Source: Bradyrhizobium australiense
GTDB lineage: Bacteria; Pseudomonadota; Alphaproteobacteria; Rhizobiales; Xanthobacteraceae
DNA: 64,000 nucleotides
Reading direction: 5' to 3'
Assembly: GCF_013114825.1 (NCBI RefSeq)
Contig: NZ_JAAVLX010000007.1
Span: 124,001 to 188,000 of the forward strand
Part shown: piece after piece, positions 17,763-26,990 of the stretch
How positions within the stretch are numbered: the first letter of the stretch is position 1
How the letters are laid out: the number at the start of each line of letters is the position of its first letter
The notes under the pieces: model-generated
Seen by the model: the letters and a program-made list of their open reading frames with translations, nothing else
What the model was told of the DNA's origin: nothing
Database searches by the model: none
Made by a program: the position numbers and the translations under genes

Positions 17763-18356
17763 GTGAGTTACAGATTGCCTCCCCTCAACGGGCTGCGCGC
17801 CTTCGAGGCTGCCGGTCGCCATCTCAGCTTCAAACTGGCTGCGCAGGAGCTTTCGGTAACGCCGGGCGCCGTCAGCCAACAGATCAAGCATCTGGAGCAG
17901 GTCTTGGGAGTTCCGCTGTTTCAGCGCATGCCCCGCGGCCTCACCCTCACCGGCCACGGCGAGGCAATGCTGCCCACCATCAGCGATGCCTTCGAGCGCA
18001 TGTCGACCGCTGCGGATGCTGTTGCGCGCAAATTGCCGACAAAGGCGTTGAGGCTTGGTGTTTCTCCGAACTTGACTGTCGACCCGCATGGCCTGTTGGC
18101 GAAACTTGCGAACACAGAACAAGCACCGGACTATGTTCTGATAACCTCGACTGACGACGTTGCGAGTCTATTAAGTGGCGCGCTGGATGCGATTCTGCGT
18201 CCGGGACCGGGCCCTTACCCGGGAATGCATGCGGAGGCGCTAAATCTGCACCACGCATTCTCACCCCATGCGCAGGCTTTTCTTGTCGTTTGGCCTGGCC
18301 TCGCCAAGTGTCGGGAGTTTCTGAAAACGAGATCGCTGCTCGGGTCACTCGGATGA
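17763..18356 (+). CDS. Shortened LysR-type (GcvA-like) regulator
   Basis: The helix-turn-helix is intact: YRLPPLNGLRAFEAAGRHLS then LAAQELSVTPGAVSQQIKHLE. Normal LysR regulators are about 300 aa; this is about 197. The effector domain begins (RLGVSPNLTV), reaches the end of its first half (AILRPGPGPYPGMHAEAL), then jumps to what looks like the last 25 residues (FLVVWPGLAKCREFLKTR). An in-frame loss of about 100 codons is the simplest reading. The start is GTG 17763 (family-like MSYRLPPLNG); ATG 17748 is the alternative. It ends 8 bases from the convergent glpR stop. Confidence 0.7.
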   Translation: MSYRLPPLNGLRAFEAAGRHLSFKLAAQELSVTPGAVSQQIKHLEQVLGVPLFQRMPRGLTLTGHGEAMLPTISDAFERMSTAADAVARKLPTKALRLGVSPNLTVDPHGLLAKLANTEQAPDYVLITSTDDVASLLSGALDAILRPGPGPYPGMHAEALNLHHAFSPHAQAFLVVWPGLAKCREFLKTRSLLGSLG

Positions 18357-18364
18357 ATCGCGAG

Positions 18365-19195
18365 CTACTTCAGCCGCACCACGGTCGAAGCCGGTTCGCC
18401 ACCGGGATCGTCGATATCCGCCGCCGGCTTCTCCATCGCCTCGACGACCTCGATGCCGCGGTGGTGGCAGATGTTCGCTAATCCCGCCGGCAGCGGCGCA
18501 TCGGTCACAAAGGTTTGGATCTGACTCAGATGGGCGATGCGCACCGGCGCGCTGCGGCGGAGTTTTGTCGAGTCCGCGACCAGCATGACGCTGCGCGCAT
18601 TGGCAATGATCGCCTGCGCGGCCTGCACCTCGCGATAATCGAAGTCCAGGAGCGCGCCCTCCTCGTCGATCGCGGAGGCGCCGATGATGGCGTAGTCGAC
18701 CTTGAACTGGCCGATCAGGCTGATCGCGGTCGAGCCGATCACGGCCCCGTCGGCACGGCGCACCGCGCCGCCCGCCACGATCACCTCGATGCGCGGATGC
18801 CGGTACAAGAGCATCGCGACGTTGAGGTTGTTGGTGATGACCAACAAATCCTCGTGCGAGGTCAGCGCGCTCGCGACTTCTTCTGTCGTGGTGCCGATGT
18901 TGATGAATAGCGAGCAGCCGTTCGGAATCCGCGACGCCGCGGCGACACCGATCGCCCGCTTCTCTTCCGCCGCCACGAAGCGCCGCGCCTCGTAGGCAAG
19001 GTTCTCGACGCCGGAAGCGATGATGGCGCCGCCATGGATGCGCGTCAGCGAGCGCTGATCGCAGAGGTCGTTGAGGTCCTTTCGGATGGTCTGCGCCGAA
19101 ACTTCGAAACGCTTGGCGAGATCTTCCACCATCACCCGGCCAAAGGCGCGGGCGATGTTGAGGATTTCGGTCTGGCGATGGGACAATCCGGCCAT
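18365..19195 (-). CDS. glpR: DeoR-family repressor GlpR
   Basis: 276 aa. N-terminal DeoR helix-turn-helix (RQTEILNIARAFGRVMVEDLAKRF, then VSAQTIRKDLNDLC) followed by the DeoR sugar-phosphate sensing domain (INIGTTTEEVASAL, ITNNLNVAMLL, GGAVRRADGAVIGSTA). GlpR proteins are induced by glycerol 3-phosphate. ATG 19195 is preferred over GTG 19204 because aaggg lies at proper spacing only for the ATG. It is co-directional with glpD but separated from it by lysR and ridA. The assignment to glycerol rests on this linkage. Confidence 0.82.
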   Translation of the reverse strand: MAGLSHRQTEILNIARAFGRVMVEDLAKRFEVSAQTIRKDLNDLCDQRSLTRIHGGAIIASGVENLAYEARRFVAAEEKRAIGVAAASRIPNGCSLFINIGTTTEEVASALTSHEDLLVITNNLNVAMLLYRHPRIEVIVAGGAVRRADGAVIGSTAISLIGQFKVDYAIIGASAIDEEGALLDFDYREVQAAQAIIANARSVMLVADSTKLRRSAPVRIAHLSQIQTFVTDAPLPAGLANICHHRGIEVVEAMEKPAADIDDPGGEPASTVVRLK

Positions 19196-19425
19196 GGCTG
19201 GCACCCTTCATATAGACCTGGGGCACAAAGTTGCCGTTATGGTGCGGCTGATTGGGGCCGCGGTCAACGAGGGAGATTTGCCGCAAAGGCGCTCGGCTGG
19301 GCGAAACAACGAATCCTGGTTAAGGCGACCGGGCCCGAAGCCATGCGAGCCGCACCATGCGCGCTCGACAAAGCAATTTGTGGCTGCAACACTGTGATCA
19401 CAACCAGAAACGAATGGAGGAAACC

Positions 19426-19869
19426 ATGAAGATCGATCGTCGGCCGCTCGCCTTGTCCGTACTTGCACTGGGGCTCATGAGCGTCGTCCCCGCCTTTGCC
19501 GGTGCCGATGAAGATGCCATCGCGAAGAACGTCGAGGCCTTCCGTGCGGCGCAGGCGGCTGGCAATGCCGAGGGGATCGCCCCACTCTGCGCGGAAGAGC
19601 TGAGCTACAGCCACTCGAATGCCAAAATCGACACCAAGGCGTCGCTTCTCGACGGCATCGCCAAGGCCAACTACAAATGGTCGTCGCTTGAATACAAGGA
19701 TCCCACGATCCGTGTCGTCGGCCCGACGGCCATCGTGCGCTTCAACTTCGTCGGCGAGCAGGAGTTCACTGACGGCAAGAAGACGCCGCAGAATCTGCAC
19801 ATCCTGATGAACTGGCAGAAACAGGGCAACGACTGGAAGCTGCTGTCGCGGTCGGCCACCAAGCTCTGA
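19426..19869 (+). CDS. Exported NTF2-like (DUF4440-type) protein
   Basis: 147 aa. Signal peptide residues 1-24 (LALSVLALGLMSVVPAFAGA), then a single SnoaL/NTF2-like domain: IAKNVEAFRAAQAAGNAEGI, LSYSHSNAKIDTKASLLDGI and WQKQGNDWKLLSRSATKL. A strong ggagga site precedes the ATG. NTF2-like domains bind diverse small molecules; no catalytic residues can be assigned. It is transcribed alone, divergent from glpR with about 230 bases between. Confidence 0.85.
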   Translation: MKIDRRPLALSVLALGLMSVVPAFAGADEDAIAKNVEAFRAAQAAGNAEGIAPLCAEELSYSHSNAKIDTKASLLDGIAKANYKWSSLEYKDPTIRVVGPTAIVRFNFVGEQEFTDGKKTPQNLHILMNWQKQGNDWKLLSRSATKL

Positions 19870-19893
19870 CCGCCGGACGACTGGCGCTGGCGG

Positions 19894-20082
19894 TTATGCC
19901 GCCAGCGCCATCCCGCTGGCGAGGCGGCGCGCGGCACGCTCGGCCTCGCGCGCATTACGAAATATCTGCCCTTCCAGCCGGTTGAAACGGTGCGAGGCGG
20001 CGAAGAACCGATAGCCGCCGGGAGCGCGCACGATAATCCCCGCCGGCTGCGAGCCGACTTCGATGATGTAGGTGTCCGACAT
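19894..20082 (-). CDS. Small conserved hypothetical protein
   Basis: 62 aa with no signal peptide. The sequence has a beta-like start (MSDTYIIEVGSQPAGIIVRAPGGYRFFAA) and an amphipathic, Arg/Ala-rich helix at the end (NAREAERAARRLASGM). I recall similar short proteins in Bradyrhizobium but no function. It is convergent with the NTF2-like gene and ends 24 bases from it. Confidence 0.65.
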   Translation of the reverse strand: MSDTYIIEVGSQPAGIIVRAPGGYRFFAASHRFNRLEGQIFRNAREAERAARRLASGMALAA

Positions 20083-20223
20083 GGCCCAGCCTCAGATTTA
20101 TTCCGGGCCTACAACGGGTTACATCTGTATTTGTTCCTGCTTCCACCATTGCGCCGCGGGGCTGAGCTGTGCCAAAGCTGGTCCCGGAACAAAGCGAATC
20201 GCCCAAATGGCCGGAGAACCGAC

Positions 20224-20658
20224 ATGATGCCGAAATTCGCGCTCTCGATGCTCGTTGCCCTTGCGGCTTGTGTACCGCTCCAGGAGGCGGCGGCGCAGGA
20301 AAGCACGCTCGGCGGCGCGCTGTTCGGCGGCGCTGCGGGCGCTATTGTCGGCGGCGCGCTCGGCGGCGGCCGGGGCGCGGCGGTCGGTGCGATCGTGGGC
20401 GCCACGACGGGAGCCGCGATCGGCGCCCAGGGCGAGCCGCGGCCCGGCGGCTATCGCTGGTATCAGGGCGGTTGCTACATGGAGCAGCCCGACGGCTGGG
20501 TCGCGGTTTCGCCGCGCTATTGCGGCGTTCAGGCGCAATATGCTCCTCCGCCGCCTCGGTATTACGACGACACGCCACGGTGCATGCGCTCGCCGACCTA
20601 CGACCCGCGCCGCGGCACCTTCATCGGCCGCGACGGCTACGAGCGTCCCTGCCCGTAA
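20224..20658 (+). CDS. Glycine-zipper putative lipoprotein
   Basis: 144 aa. N-terminal hydrophobic stretch ending in a lipobox-like LAAC (residues 13-16). A glycine zipper follows (GGALFGGAAGAIVGGALGGG), then TTGAAIGAQG and a Tyr/Pro-rich C-terminus (YRWYQGGCYMEQPDGW). Glycine zippers pack membrane helices, and such proteins sit in the cell envelope. ATGs at 20224 and 20227 are equivalent. Whether the cysteine is lipidated or the signal is cut after AAAQ cannot be decided. Confidence 0.78.
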   Translation: MMPKFALSMLVALAACVPLQEAAAQESTLGGALFGGAAGAIVGGALGGGRGAAVGAIVGATTGAAIGAQGEPRPGGYRWYQGGCYMEQPDGWVAVSPRYCGVQAQYAPPPPRYYDDTPRCMRSPTYDPRRGTFIGRDGYERPCP

Positions 20659-20661
20659 CAG

Positions 20662-21090
20662 TCAGGTCTTGATTACGCCGTCCGGGCTGACCGGCTGCGG
20701 ACGGCCATTTTCGTCGATCGCGACATAAGTGAAGTTGCCGTCCGTCACCAGGATCTGTTGCAACTCCTTGCGGCGCACGACCCAGGCTTCGAGATGCACC
20801 GTGATCGAGGTGCGCCCGACCCGCACCAGATTGGCGTAGACCGAAACGAGGTCGCCGACATAGACCGCCTTGCGGAAATTCATCGCCTCGATCGCGACCG
20901 TCACGGTGCGTGACTTCGCGATCTTGGAGGCGAACACGCCGCCGCCGATATCCATCTGGCTCAAGAGCCAGCCGCCGAAGATGTCGCCATTGGCGTTGGT
21001 GTCGGCCGGCATTGCCAACGTGCGAATGCAGAGATCGCCGTGCGTCTCGGTCTCGGTCGAGATCGGCGCGTGCACATGGGGTTCGTTCAC
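20662..21090 (-). CDS. Acyl-CoA thioesterase, YciA-like hotdog fold
   Basis: 142 aa. Hydrolyses acyl-CoA to free acid and CoA. The hotdog-fold signature NANGDIFGGWLLSQMD (about 32-47) includes the expected acidic residue, and VEVxxLVRVGRTSITVHLEAW-like strands follow. Its ATG overlaps the fadJ stop by four bases (ATGA), so it is the last gene of the beta-oxidation operon and probably recycles CoA or trims dead-end acyl-CoAs. Confidence 0.88.
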   Translation of the reverse strand: MNEPHVHAPISTETETHGDLCIRTLAMPADTNANGDIFGGWLLSQMDIGGGVFASKIAKSRTVTVAIEAMNFRKAVYVGDLVSVYANLVRVGRTSITVHLEAWVVRRKELQQILVTDGNFTYVAIDENGRPQPVSPDGVIKT

Positions 21091-23183
21091 TTGAAGCTCT
21101 CCCAGCCGGCGTCGGGCGTGAATCTGCCGCCGAATTTTTCCGTGAGCGCCCGCAGCGTCGAGACGATGTTTTCCACACCGCGGGTTCGCGCATAATGCAA
21201 CGGACCGCCGCGGAATGGCGCATAGCCCGTGCCGAAGATGACGGCACCGTCGACCACGTCGGCATTGTCGACGATACCTTCGCGCAAGCAGGCGACGCAG
21301 ACATTCGACATCGGCAGGATTAGCCTGTCGATCATTTCCGCCGACGGTTCCGAGGTTGCGGGCAGGCCGGATGAGGTGTCGGCCTTGCCGCCCTTCCAGG
21401 TGTACAAGCCCTTGCCGGTCTTGCGGCCGAGCTCGCCCCTGGCGACCTTGTCGCGCAACCAGGCCGGCGTCGGCGGAAGCGCGTCGCCGAATTTCGAGCG
21501 CAGCATGTCGCCGACATCGAGACAGATATCGAGGCCGACCTGGTCGGCAAGTTCGATCGGACCCATCGGCATGCCGAATTTTTTCGCGGCGGCGTCGATC
21601 ACCGTCTTGTCGATCTTCTCGTCCAGCATCAGCATCGCTTCCAGCATGTAGGGCGTCAGCGCACGATTGACGAGGAAGCCGGGCGAGGATTTCACAGGCA
21701 GCGGCAGGCGGTCGATGGCGCCGACGAAGGCGAGCGCTTCTTTCAGAAGTTGCGCATCCGTGCCGTCATGGCTGACGACCTCGACCAGTTGCAGCCGCGA
21801 GACCGGATTGAAGAAGTGCAGCCCCAATAGCCGCTCGGGTTTTTGCAGCGTGGTACGCAGGTCCTGCAGCGGAATGCTCGACGTGTTGGTGGCGAGGATC
21901 GCGCCCGGCTTCATTTTCGGTTCGATCCCGGCATAGACCTTCTGCTTCAGCTCCAGCTTTTCCGGCACCGCCTCGATGATGAGATCGGCGTTACGGACGC
22001 CCTCGGCCTGCATGTCCGGCATCAGCCGGTCCAGGGCATCGCGCACGGCAGTCCGCTTGCGCAGGATCTTGCCATAGAGTTCGGCGGCGCGCTTGATCGC
22101 GCTTGCGATCGGCTCCGGCTTCATATCGGCGAGCGTCACCCGCAAATCCTGGCCGGCACACCAGGCGGCGATGTCGCCCCCCATGGCACCGGCACCGATG
22201 ACGTGAACGTGCTCGATCTTGTTGCCGGATCCCGCGAGCTTCTTCATCTGCTCGCGCAGGAAGAACACGCGGATCAGGTTCTGCGCGGTCGACGTCACCA
22301 TCAATCTGGCGAAAGACGCTTTCTCCGCGTTCAGCATCGCCCGCCGGTCGCCGCCATGCTTTTCCCAGAGATCGATCAGCGCATAGGGCGCGGGATAGTG
22401 CTCCTCTCGCGCGGCCTTCGCGGCCTCACTGCGCATCCGCCCGGCGAGGAAGCCCCGCGCAAAGCCGAGGCTGAGCAGATTATTCAGCAGCCCGGGCCGC
22501 GCGCGCTTCAAGCGGCCGGACACCGCATCCTTCACCGCATTGCGCACATGCCGCTCCTGCGTCACAACGTCGACCAGCCCAAGCGATTTTGCCCTGCGCG
22601 CATCGATGGTCTTGCCCGTCAGCATCAGCGGCATCGCCTGCATCGGATTGACGAGCTGCGTGAAACGTACGGTACCGCCGAGGCCGGGGTGCAGTCCGAG
22701 CATCCCCTCGGGGAAGCCGAACCGCGCGTCCTCGATCGCGATCCGCATCAGGCAGGCCAACGCCACTTCGAGACCGCCGCCGAGGCAGAAGCCGTGGACC
22801 ACGGCCACGCTCGGAATCCGTAACGCTTCGAGCCGGTCGATCACCGCATGCGCACGGCCGATCTCGGCCTCGACGGCGGCTACATCGGTGGCGGCGCGAA
22901 AGGCATTGACATCGGCACCGGCGATGAAGCCGGTTTTTTTAGCGGAACGGATGACGAGGCCTGTGGGTCGTTGAGCTTCCAGTTCCGCCAGCACCTTATC
23001 GAGCTCCTCGATCAGATCGGCGGATAGCGTATTAGCGCTGGTGCCTTCGCGATCGAACAACAGCCAGGCGACGCCGTCGCCATCGCGGGTCAACCTCAAA
23101 TCCTTGTACGGGCCATCGGCATCCGGCTTCGGCCCGAGTTCGAGCACGCGATCGCCGAGAACGTTCATGATCTGGCTATCCAT
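21087..23183 (-). CDS. fadJ: FadJ-type enoyl-CoA hydratase/3-hydroxyacyl-CoA dehydrogenase
   Basis: 698 aa bifunctional alpha-subunit of the beta-oxidation complex. The N-terminal crotonase domain has the oxyanion segments FIAGADVNAF and VHGFCLGGGLEVALAC, plus FPEGMLGLHPGLGGTVR with its glutamate. The NAD domain starts with VHVIGAGAMGGDIAAWCA (about residue 335), and LGLHFFNPVSRLQLVEVV carries the catalytic histidine of the dehydrogenase. ATG 23183 (MDSQIMN) lies 3 bases past the thiolase stop; the upstream in-frame ATG at 23234 lies inside thiolase and is not favoured. Confidence 0.93.
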   Translation of the reverse strand: MDSQIMNVLGDRVLELGPKPDADGPYKDLRLTRDGDGVAWLLFDREGTSANTLSADLIEELDKVLAELEAQRPTGLVIRSAKKTGFIAGADVNAFRAATDVAAVEAEIGRAHAVIDRLEALRIPSVAVVHGFCLGGGLEVALACLMRIAIEDARFGFPEGMLGLHPGLGGTVRFTQLVNPMQAMPLMLTGKTIDARRAKSLGLVDVVTQERHVRNAVKDAVSGRLKRARPGLLNNLLSLGFARGFLAGRMRSEAAKAAREEHYPAPYALIDLWEKHGGDRRAMLNAEKASFARLMVTSTAQNLIRVFFLREQMKKLAGSGNKIEHVHVIGAGAMGGDIAAWCAGQDLRVTLADMKPEPIASAIKRAAELYGKILRKRTAVRDALDRLMPDMQAEGVRNADLIIEAVPEKLELKQKVYAGIEPKMKPGAILATNTSSIPLQDLRTTLQKPERLLGLHFFNPVSRLQLVEVVSHDGTDAQLLKEALAFVGAIDRLPLPVKSSPGFLVNRALTPYMLEAMLMLDEKIDKTVIDAAAKKFGMPMGPIELADQVGLDICLDVGDMLRSKFGDALPPTPAWLRDKVARGELGRKTGKGLYTWKGGKADTSSGLPATSEPSAEMIDRLILPMSNVCVACLREGIVDNADVVDGAVIFGTGYAPFRGGPLHYARTRGVENIVSTLRALTEKFGGRFTPDAGWESFK

Positions 23184-23185
23184 GC

Positions 23186-24469
23186 TCACACCGTCTCTAT
23201 CAGCATCGCACCGCCCTGCCCGCCGCCGATACATTCGGTGGCGATACCGCGCCTGGTACCCAATCGCTTCATGGCATTGACCAAATGCAGCACGATACGG
23301 TTACCGCTGCAGCCCACGGGATGACCAAGGCTGATCGCGCCACCATCGACGTTCAACCTGGTCTGGTCGAGTTCACCGGCCGCGCCATCGAGGCCGAGAA
23401 TCTCCTTGCAGAACTTTTCGTCATTCCAGGCGGCGAGACAGCCCAGCACCTGCGTCGCGAAGGCTTCGTTCAATTCCCAGGTCTCGATGTCACCGAGCGT
23501 CAGCTCGTTGCGCTTCAACAATTCGGTCGCCGACAGCACCGGACCCAGGCCCATAATGCCGGGATCGAGCGCCGACCACTGGCTGTCGAGAATGGCCGCC
23601 TTCGGCGTCAACCCGTGCTTGGCGACGGCCTCTTCGGACGCGAGGATTACCCAGGACGCGCCATCGGTGATCTGTGAGGAATTGCCGGCGGTGACCTTGC
23701 CCCAGGGACGCTCGAATACCGGCTTCAGCTTCGCCAAGCTCTCCGGCGTCGAGTCCGGCCGCACGCCATCGTCATGATCGTAGAATTTGCCGTCGCGCGC
23801 GAATGCGGTCTCAACTTCGTCTTTGAGCCAACCCTGCGATTGCGCCTTGGCGAGCCGCTTGTGGCTTTCGGCAGCATAAGCGTCGGACTGCGCGCGGGTG
23901 ATGCCGAAGAGATGCCCGACCACCTCGGCGGTCTGGCCCATATTGAGTTCGGTGATGGGATCGGTGAGGCCGCGCTCCAGCCCGATGATGGGCTTGAAAT
24001 AGCTCGGCTTGACCTTGAGCGCCGCCATGACTCTTGCGCCGATGCCCTTGGCGCCGGCAAGCCCTGCAAACCAGCGCACGCCCTGTTGCGGCCATACCAG
24101 GGGCGCATGGCTCAGTGCTTCTGCGCCGCCGGCGAGGATCAGGTCGGAGAGGCCCTCGCGGATGTACCGGTAACCCGTGTCGATCGACTGCATGCCGGAG
24201 CCGCAATTGATCTGCACGGTGAAGGCGACCATCTTCTCGCCCATGCCGAGCCGAAGCGCCGCGACGCGGGCCGGATTCATCTCGTCGGCGATCACGTTGA
24301 CGCAGCCGAGGATGACCTGATCGAACGCCGATGGCGCAAAGGGTTGTCGCGCCAGCAGCGGCCGGCCGCATTGAACGGCAAGATCGACCGGCGTAAACGG
24401 GCCCGGACCGGAGCGCGCTTTCAGGAACGGCGTCCGGCTGCCGTCGACGATAAAGACCGGTCGTGCCAT
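23186..24469 (-). CDS. Acetyl-CoA C-acyltransferase (thiolase, FadI-like)
   Basis: 427 aa. Cleaves 3-ketoacyl-CoA in the last step of beta-oxidation. The catalytic triad is visible: acyl-accepting C89 in INCGSGMQS, H383 in GHPVGCSG and C413 in TECIGGGQGG. Its length is closer to FadI than to FadA. It overlaps fadE by one base and is followed at once by fadJ, so the alpha and beta subunits are co-translated. Confidence 0.93.
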   Translation of the reverse strand: MARPVFIVDGSRTPFLKARSGPGPFTPVDLAVQCGRPLLARQPFAPSAFDQVILGCVNVIADEMNPARVAALRLGMGEKMVAFTVQINCGSGMQSIDTGYRYIREGLSDLILAGGAEALSHAPLVWPQQGVRWFAGLAGAKGIGARVMAALKVKPSYFKPIIGLERGLTDPITELNMGQTAEVVGHLFGITRAQSDAYAAESHKRLAKAQSQGWLKDEVETAFARDGKFYDHDDGVRPDSTPESLAKLKPVFERPWGKVTAGNSSQITDGASWVILASEEAVAKHGLTPKAAILDSQWSALDPGIMGLGPVLSATELLKRNELTLGDIETWELNEAFATQVLGCLAAWNDEKFCKEILGLDGAAGELDQTRLNVDGGAISLGHPVGCSGNRIVLHLVNAMKRLGTRRGIATECIGGGQGGAMLIETV

Positions 24470-26736
24470 CAGCTTGCCGCCCTCTCCTTACCCAGTTCCT
24501 GGAAGAACTGATGCACGTCGGCGTCCTTCCTGTAAATTGGCGACAACGTCTCAGGGGCGAAATCATCGACCTCAATCACCTTGGCAACGGCTTCATGTGC
24601 AGCGTGCAGCTTCTCGCCCTGGGCCTGGGTGATGACCCCCTTCTTCACCGCTTCCTTCCAGTCATGCAGGCGCGCGGCGCGCATCTGCTTTGCAACGTCG
24701 TCCGCAGCAGTCACCAGCCGGAACGCCTTCTCCAGCCGCGCAATGCCGCCATCATCATCGACTGCTGACAGATCAGGGGTGAGTCGATCGCGCGCCGCCG
24801 ACGGCTCCAGCACGAGCTGCGCGCATTGATGCACTACACGGTCGGACGGGCCAATTACCTTGGCGCCAAACGGCTGGATCAGGAATTTCAGAATCACCGC
24901 GACAAACCGGTTCGGCAGGTTGGCCAGGATTTCGGCAAAGCGGCTTTTGATAGTGCGGAAGCCCGTAGCCATGCACCACTCGAGCGCGGCGAAATCCTCT
25001 CTTTGCCGCCCCTCGTCCTGCCAGCGTTTCAGCACAGCCGACAACAGATAGAGCTCGGAGAGAATATCGCCGAACCGGGCCGAGAGCATTTCCTTGCGCT
25101 TGAGCGCGCCGCCCAGCGTCAGCAGCGCCATGTCGGCGCACAGCGCAAACGCCGACGAGTAGCGCGAGAGCTGGCGATAGAATCGCGTCGCCTCGCCGGC
25201 ATCGGGCGCGGGCGCAAACAGACCGCCGCTCCAGCTCCGGCCCCAGGCGCGGAACATGGTCTTGAAGCTGTGGCCCACATGATTCCAGAACGCCTTGTCG
25301 AAGGCTTCCAAGCCCTTGGCGCGGTCGACCTCACCCAGCGCGTTCATTTCATCGAGCAAGAATGGATGCGCGCGTATCGCGCCTTGGCCAAACACGATGA
25401 GATTTCGCGTGAGGATGTTGGCGCCCTCGACGGTGATGCCGACCGGCACCGCGCGATAGAGGCTGCCCATGTAATTCTTCGGTCCGTCGATCACGGCCTT
25501 GCCGCCATGGATGTCCATGGCATCGTCGATCACGGTCCGCATCCGCTCGGTGGCGTGCAGCTTCATGATGCCGGAGATGACGGCGGGATGGTGCCCCTGA
25601 TTGAGCGCCGCACAGGTCAGCCGCCGCGCGGCATCGAGCAGATAGGCAGTGCCTGCGATACGGGCGAGCGGCTCCTCGATGCCTTCGAACTTGCCGATGG
25701 AGATACCGAACTGCTCGCGGATTCGGGCATAGGCGCCGGTGGTGCGCGCCGCATAAGCAGCCCCCGCGGCCGACAATGACGGCAGCGAAATGCCGCGGCC
25801 GGCGGCCAGCGCCGTCATCAGCATCTTCCAACCCTGGCCCAACCGCTCCTGCCCGCCGATGATGTAGTCCATCGGAATGAACACATCGCGACCCCAGTTC
25901 GGACCGTTTTGGAACACCTGCATCGCCGGCAGATGGCGACGGCCGATCTCGACACCGGGCAAATGAGTCGGGATCAGGGCGACGGTAATGCCGAGTTCTT
26001 CCTGCTGACCCACGAGATGGTTGGGATCATAGGCCTTGAAGGCCAGGCCGAGTAGGGTCGCAACGGGACCGAGCGTGATGTAACGCTTGTGCCAGTTCAG
26101 CCTCAAGCCCAGCACTTCACGCCCCTCGAAATTGCTCCTGCAGATGACGCCAGTGTCAACCATCGAGGCCGCGTCCGAGCCGGCTTCGGGGCTGGTCAGG
26201 CCAAAGCAGGGAATGTCGGCGCCTTCGGCGAGCCGCGGCAGCCATCTATCCTGCTGCTCCTTGGTACCGAAGCGCATCAGGAGTTCGCCGGGCCCGAGCG
26301 AGTTCGGCACCATCACGGTGACGGCGGCGGTGAGCGAGCGCGAGGAAATCTTTCGCACCACTTCCGAATGGGCATAGGGCGAGAAACCAAGCCCGCCAAA
26401 CTCCTTCGGAATGATCATACCGAAGAATTTGTAGCGCTTGATGAAGGACCACGCTTCCGGCGGCAGGTCGCGCCATTCCCAATTGATCTTCCACTCGTCG
26501 AGCATGGCGCAAAGCTCGTCGACGGGGCCGTTGAGAAAGGCCTTTTCTTCTTCAGTCAGCGTCGCCGGGGCTACCGCCAGCAATTTCGACCAGTCGGGAT
26601 TGCCGGTGAAGAGGTCGGCGTCCCACCAGACGTCGCCCGCTTCTAGCGCTTCGCGCTCGGTATCGGACATCGCTGGCATTGCGCTACGCGCGAAAGCGAA
26701 GATCGGCTTGCTGATCAAATCGCGGCGGAAGCTCAT
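24469..26736 (-). CDS. fadE: FadE-type acyl-CoA dehydrogenase
   Basis: 755 aa, much longer than the usual 380-400 aa dehydrogenases and matching the FadE class with an extra C-terminal (DUF1974) domain. FAD-dependent first step of beta-oxidation. Seen: IPCFGLTSPEAGSDAASM (FAD contact), IHGGKAVIDGPKNYMGSLYRAVP, and TVEGANILTRNLIVFGQGAIRAHP. It is the first gene of the operon fadE-thiolase-fadJ-thioesterase, with 254 non-coding bases upstream that should hold the promoter. No fatty-acid repressor gene is adjacent. Confidence 0.93.
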   Translation of the reverse strand: MSFRRDLISKPIFAFARSAMPAMSDTEREALEAGDVWWDADLFTGNPDWSKLLAVAPATLTEEEKAFLNGPVDELCAMLDEWKINWEWRDLPPEAWSFIKRYKFFGMIIPKEFGGLGFSPYAHSEVVRKISSRSLTAAVTVMVPNSLGPGELLMRFGTKEQQDRWLPRLAEGADIPCFGLTSPEAGSDAASMVDTGVICRSNFEGREVLGLRLNWHKRYITLGPVATLLGLAFKAYDPNHLVGQQEELGITVALIPTHLPGVEIGRRHLPAMQVFQNGPNWGRDVFIPMDYIIGGQERLGQGWKMLMTALAAGRGISLPSLSAAGAAYAARTTGAYARIREQFGISIGKFEGIEEPLARIAGTAYLLDAARRLTCAALNQGHHPAVISGIMKLHATERMRTVIDDAMDIHGGKAVIDGPKNYMGSLYRAVPVGITVEGANILTRNLIVFGQGAIRAHPFLLDEMNALGEVDRAKGLEAFDKAFWNHVGHSFKTMFRAWGRSWSGGLFAPAPDAGEATRFYRQLSRYSSAFALCADMALLTLGGALKRKEMLSARFGDILSELYLLSAVLKRWQDEGRQREDFAALEWCMATGFRTIKSRFAEILANLPNRFVAVILKFLIQPFGAKVIGPSDRVVHQCAQLVLEPSAARDRLTPDLSAVDDDGGIARLEKAFRLVTAADDVAKQMRAARLHDWKEAVKKGVITQAQGEKLHAAHEAVAKVIEVDDFAPETLSPIYRKDADVHQFFQELGKERAAS

Positions 26737-26990
26737 GGCGACCTCCTCATGATCGGAGCGCGACGTCTCGCCTCACCTGTACCAAACATGGGTTCATCCT
26801 AGCTGAAAAGCACGGGTTTCGGCGACGCTTCGCATCGGGAATGAAGCGAAATTGATAAACTTGGAGATAACGGCGGAGGCCCGGGCCCGTTCCAAAATGC
26901 GTGCATTGTCCGACGTTTAGAGACCGGCAATGTTACCGGATGGATGCCGCTCGGGAATGCCCGCATGTCTCAACCGCGGACACACCGGTG

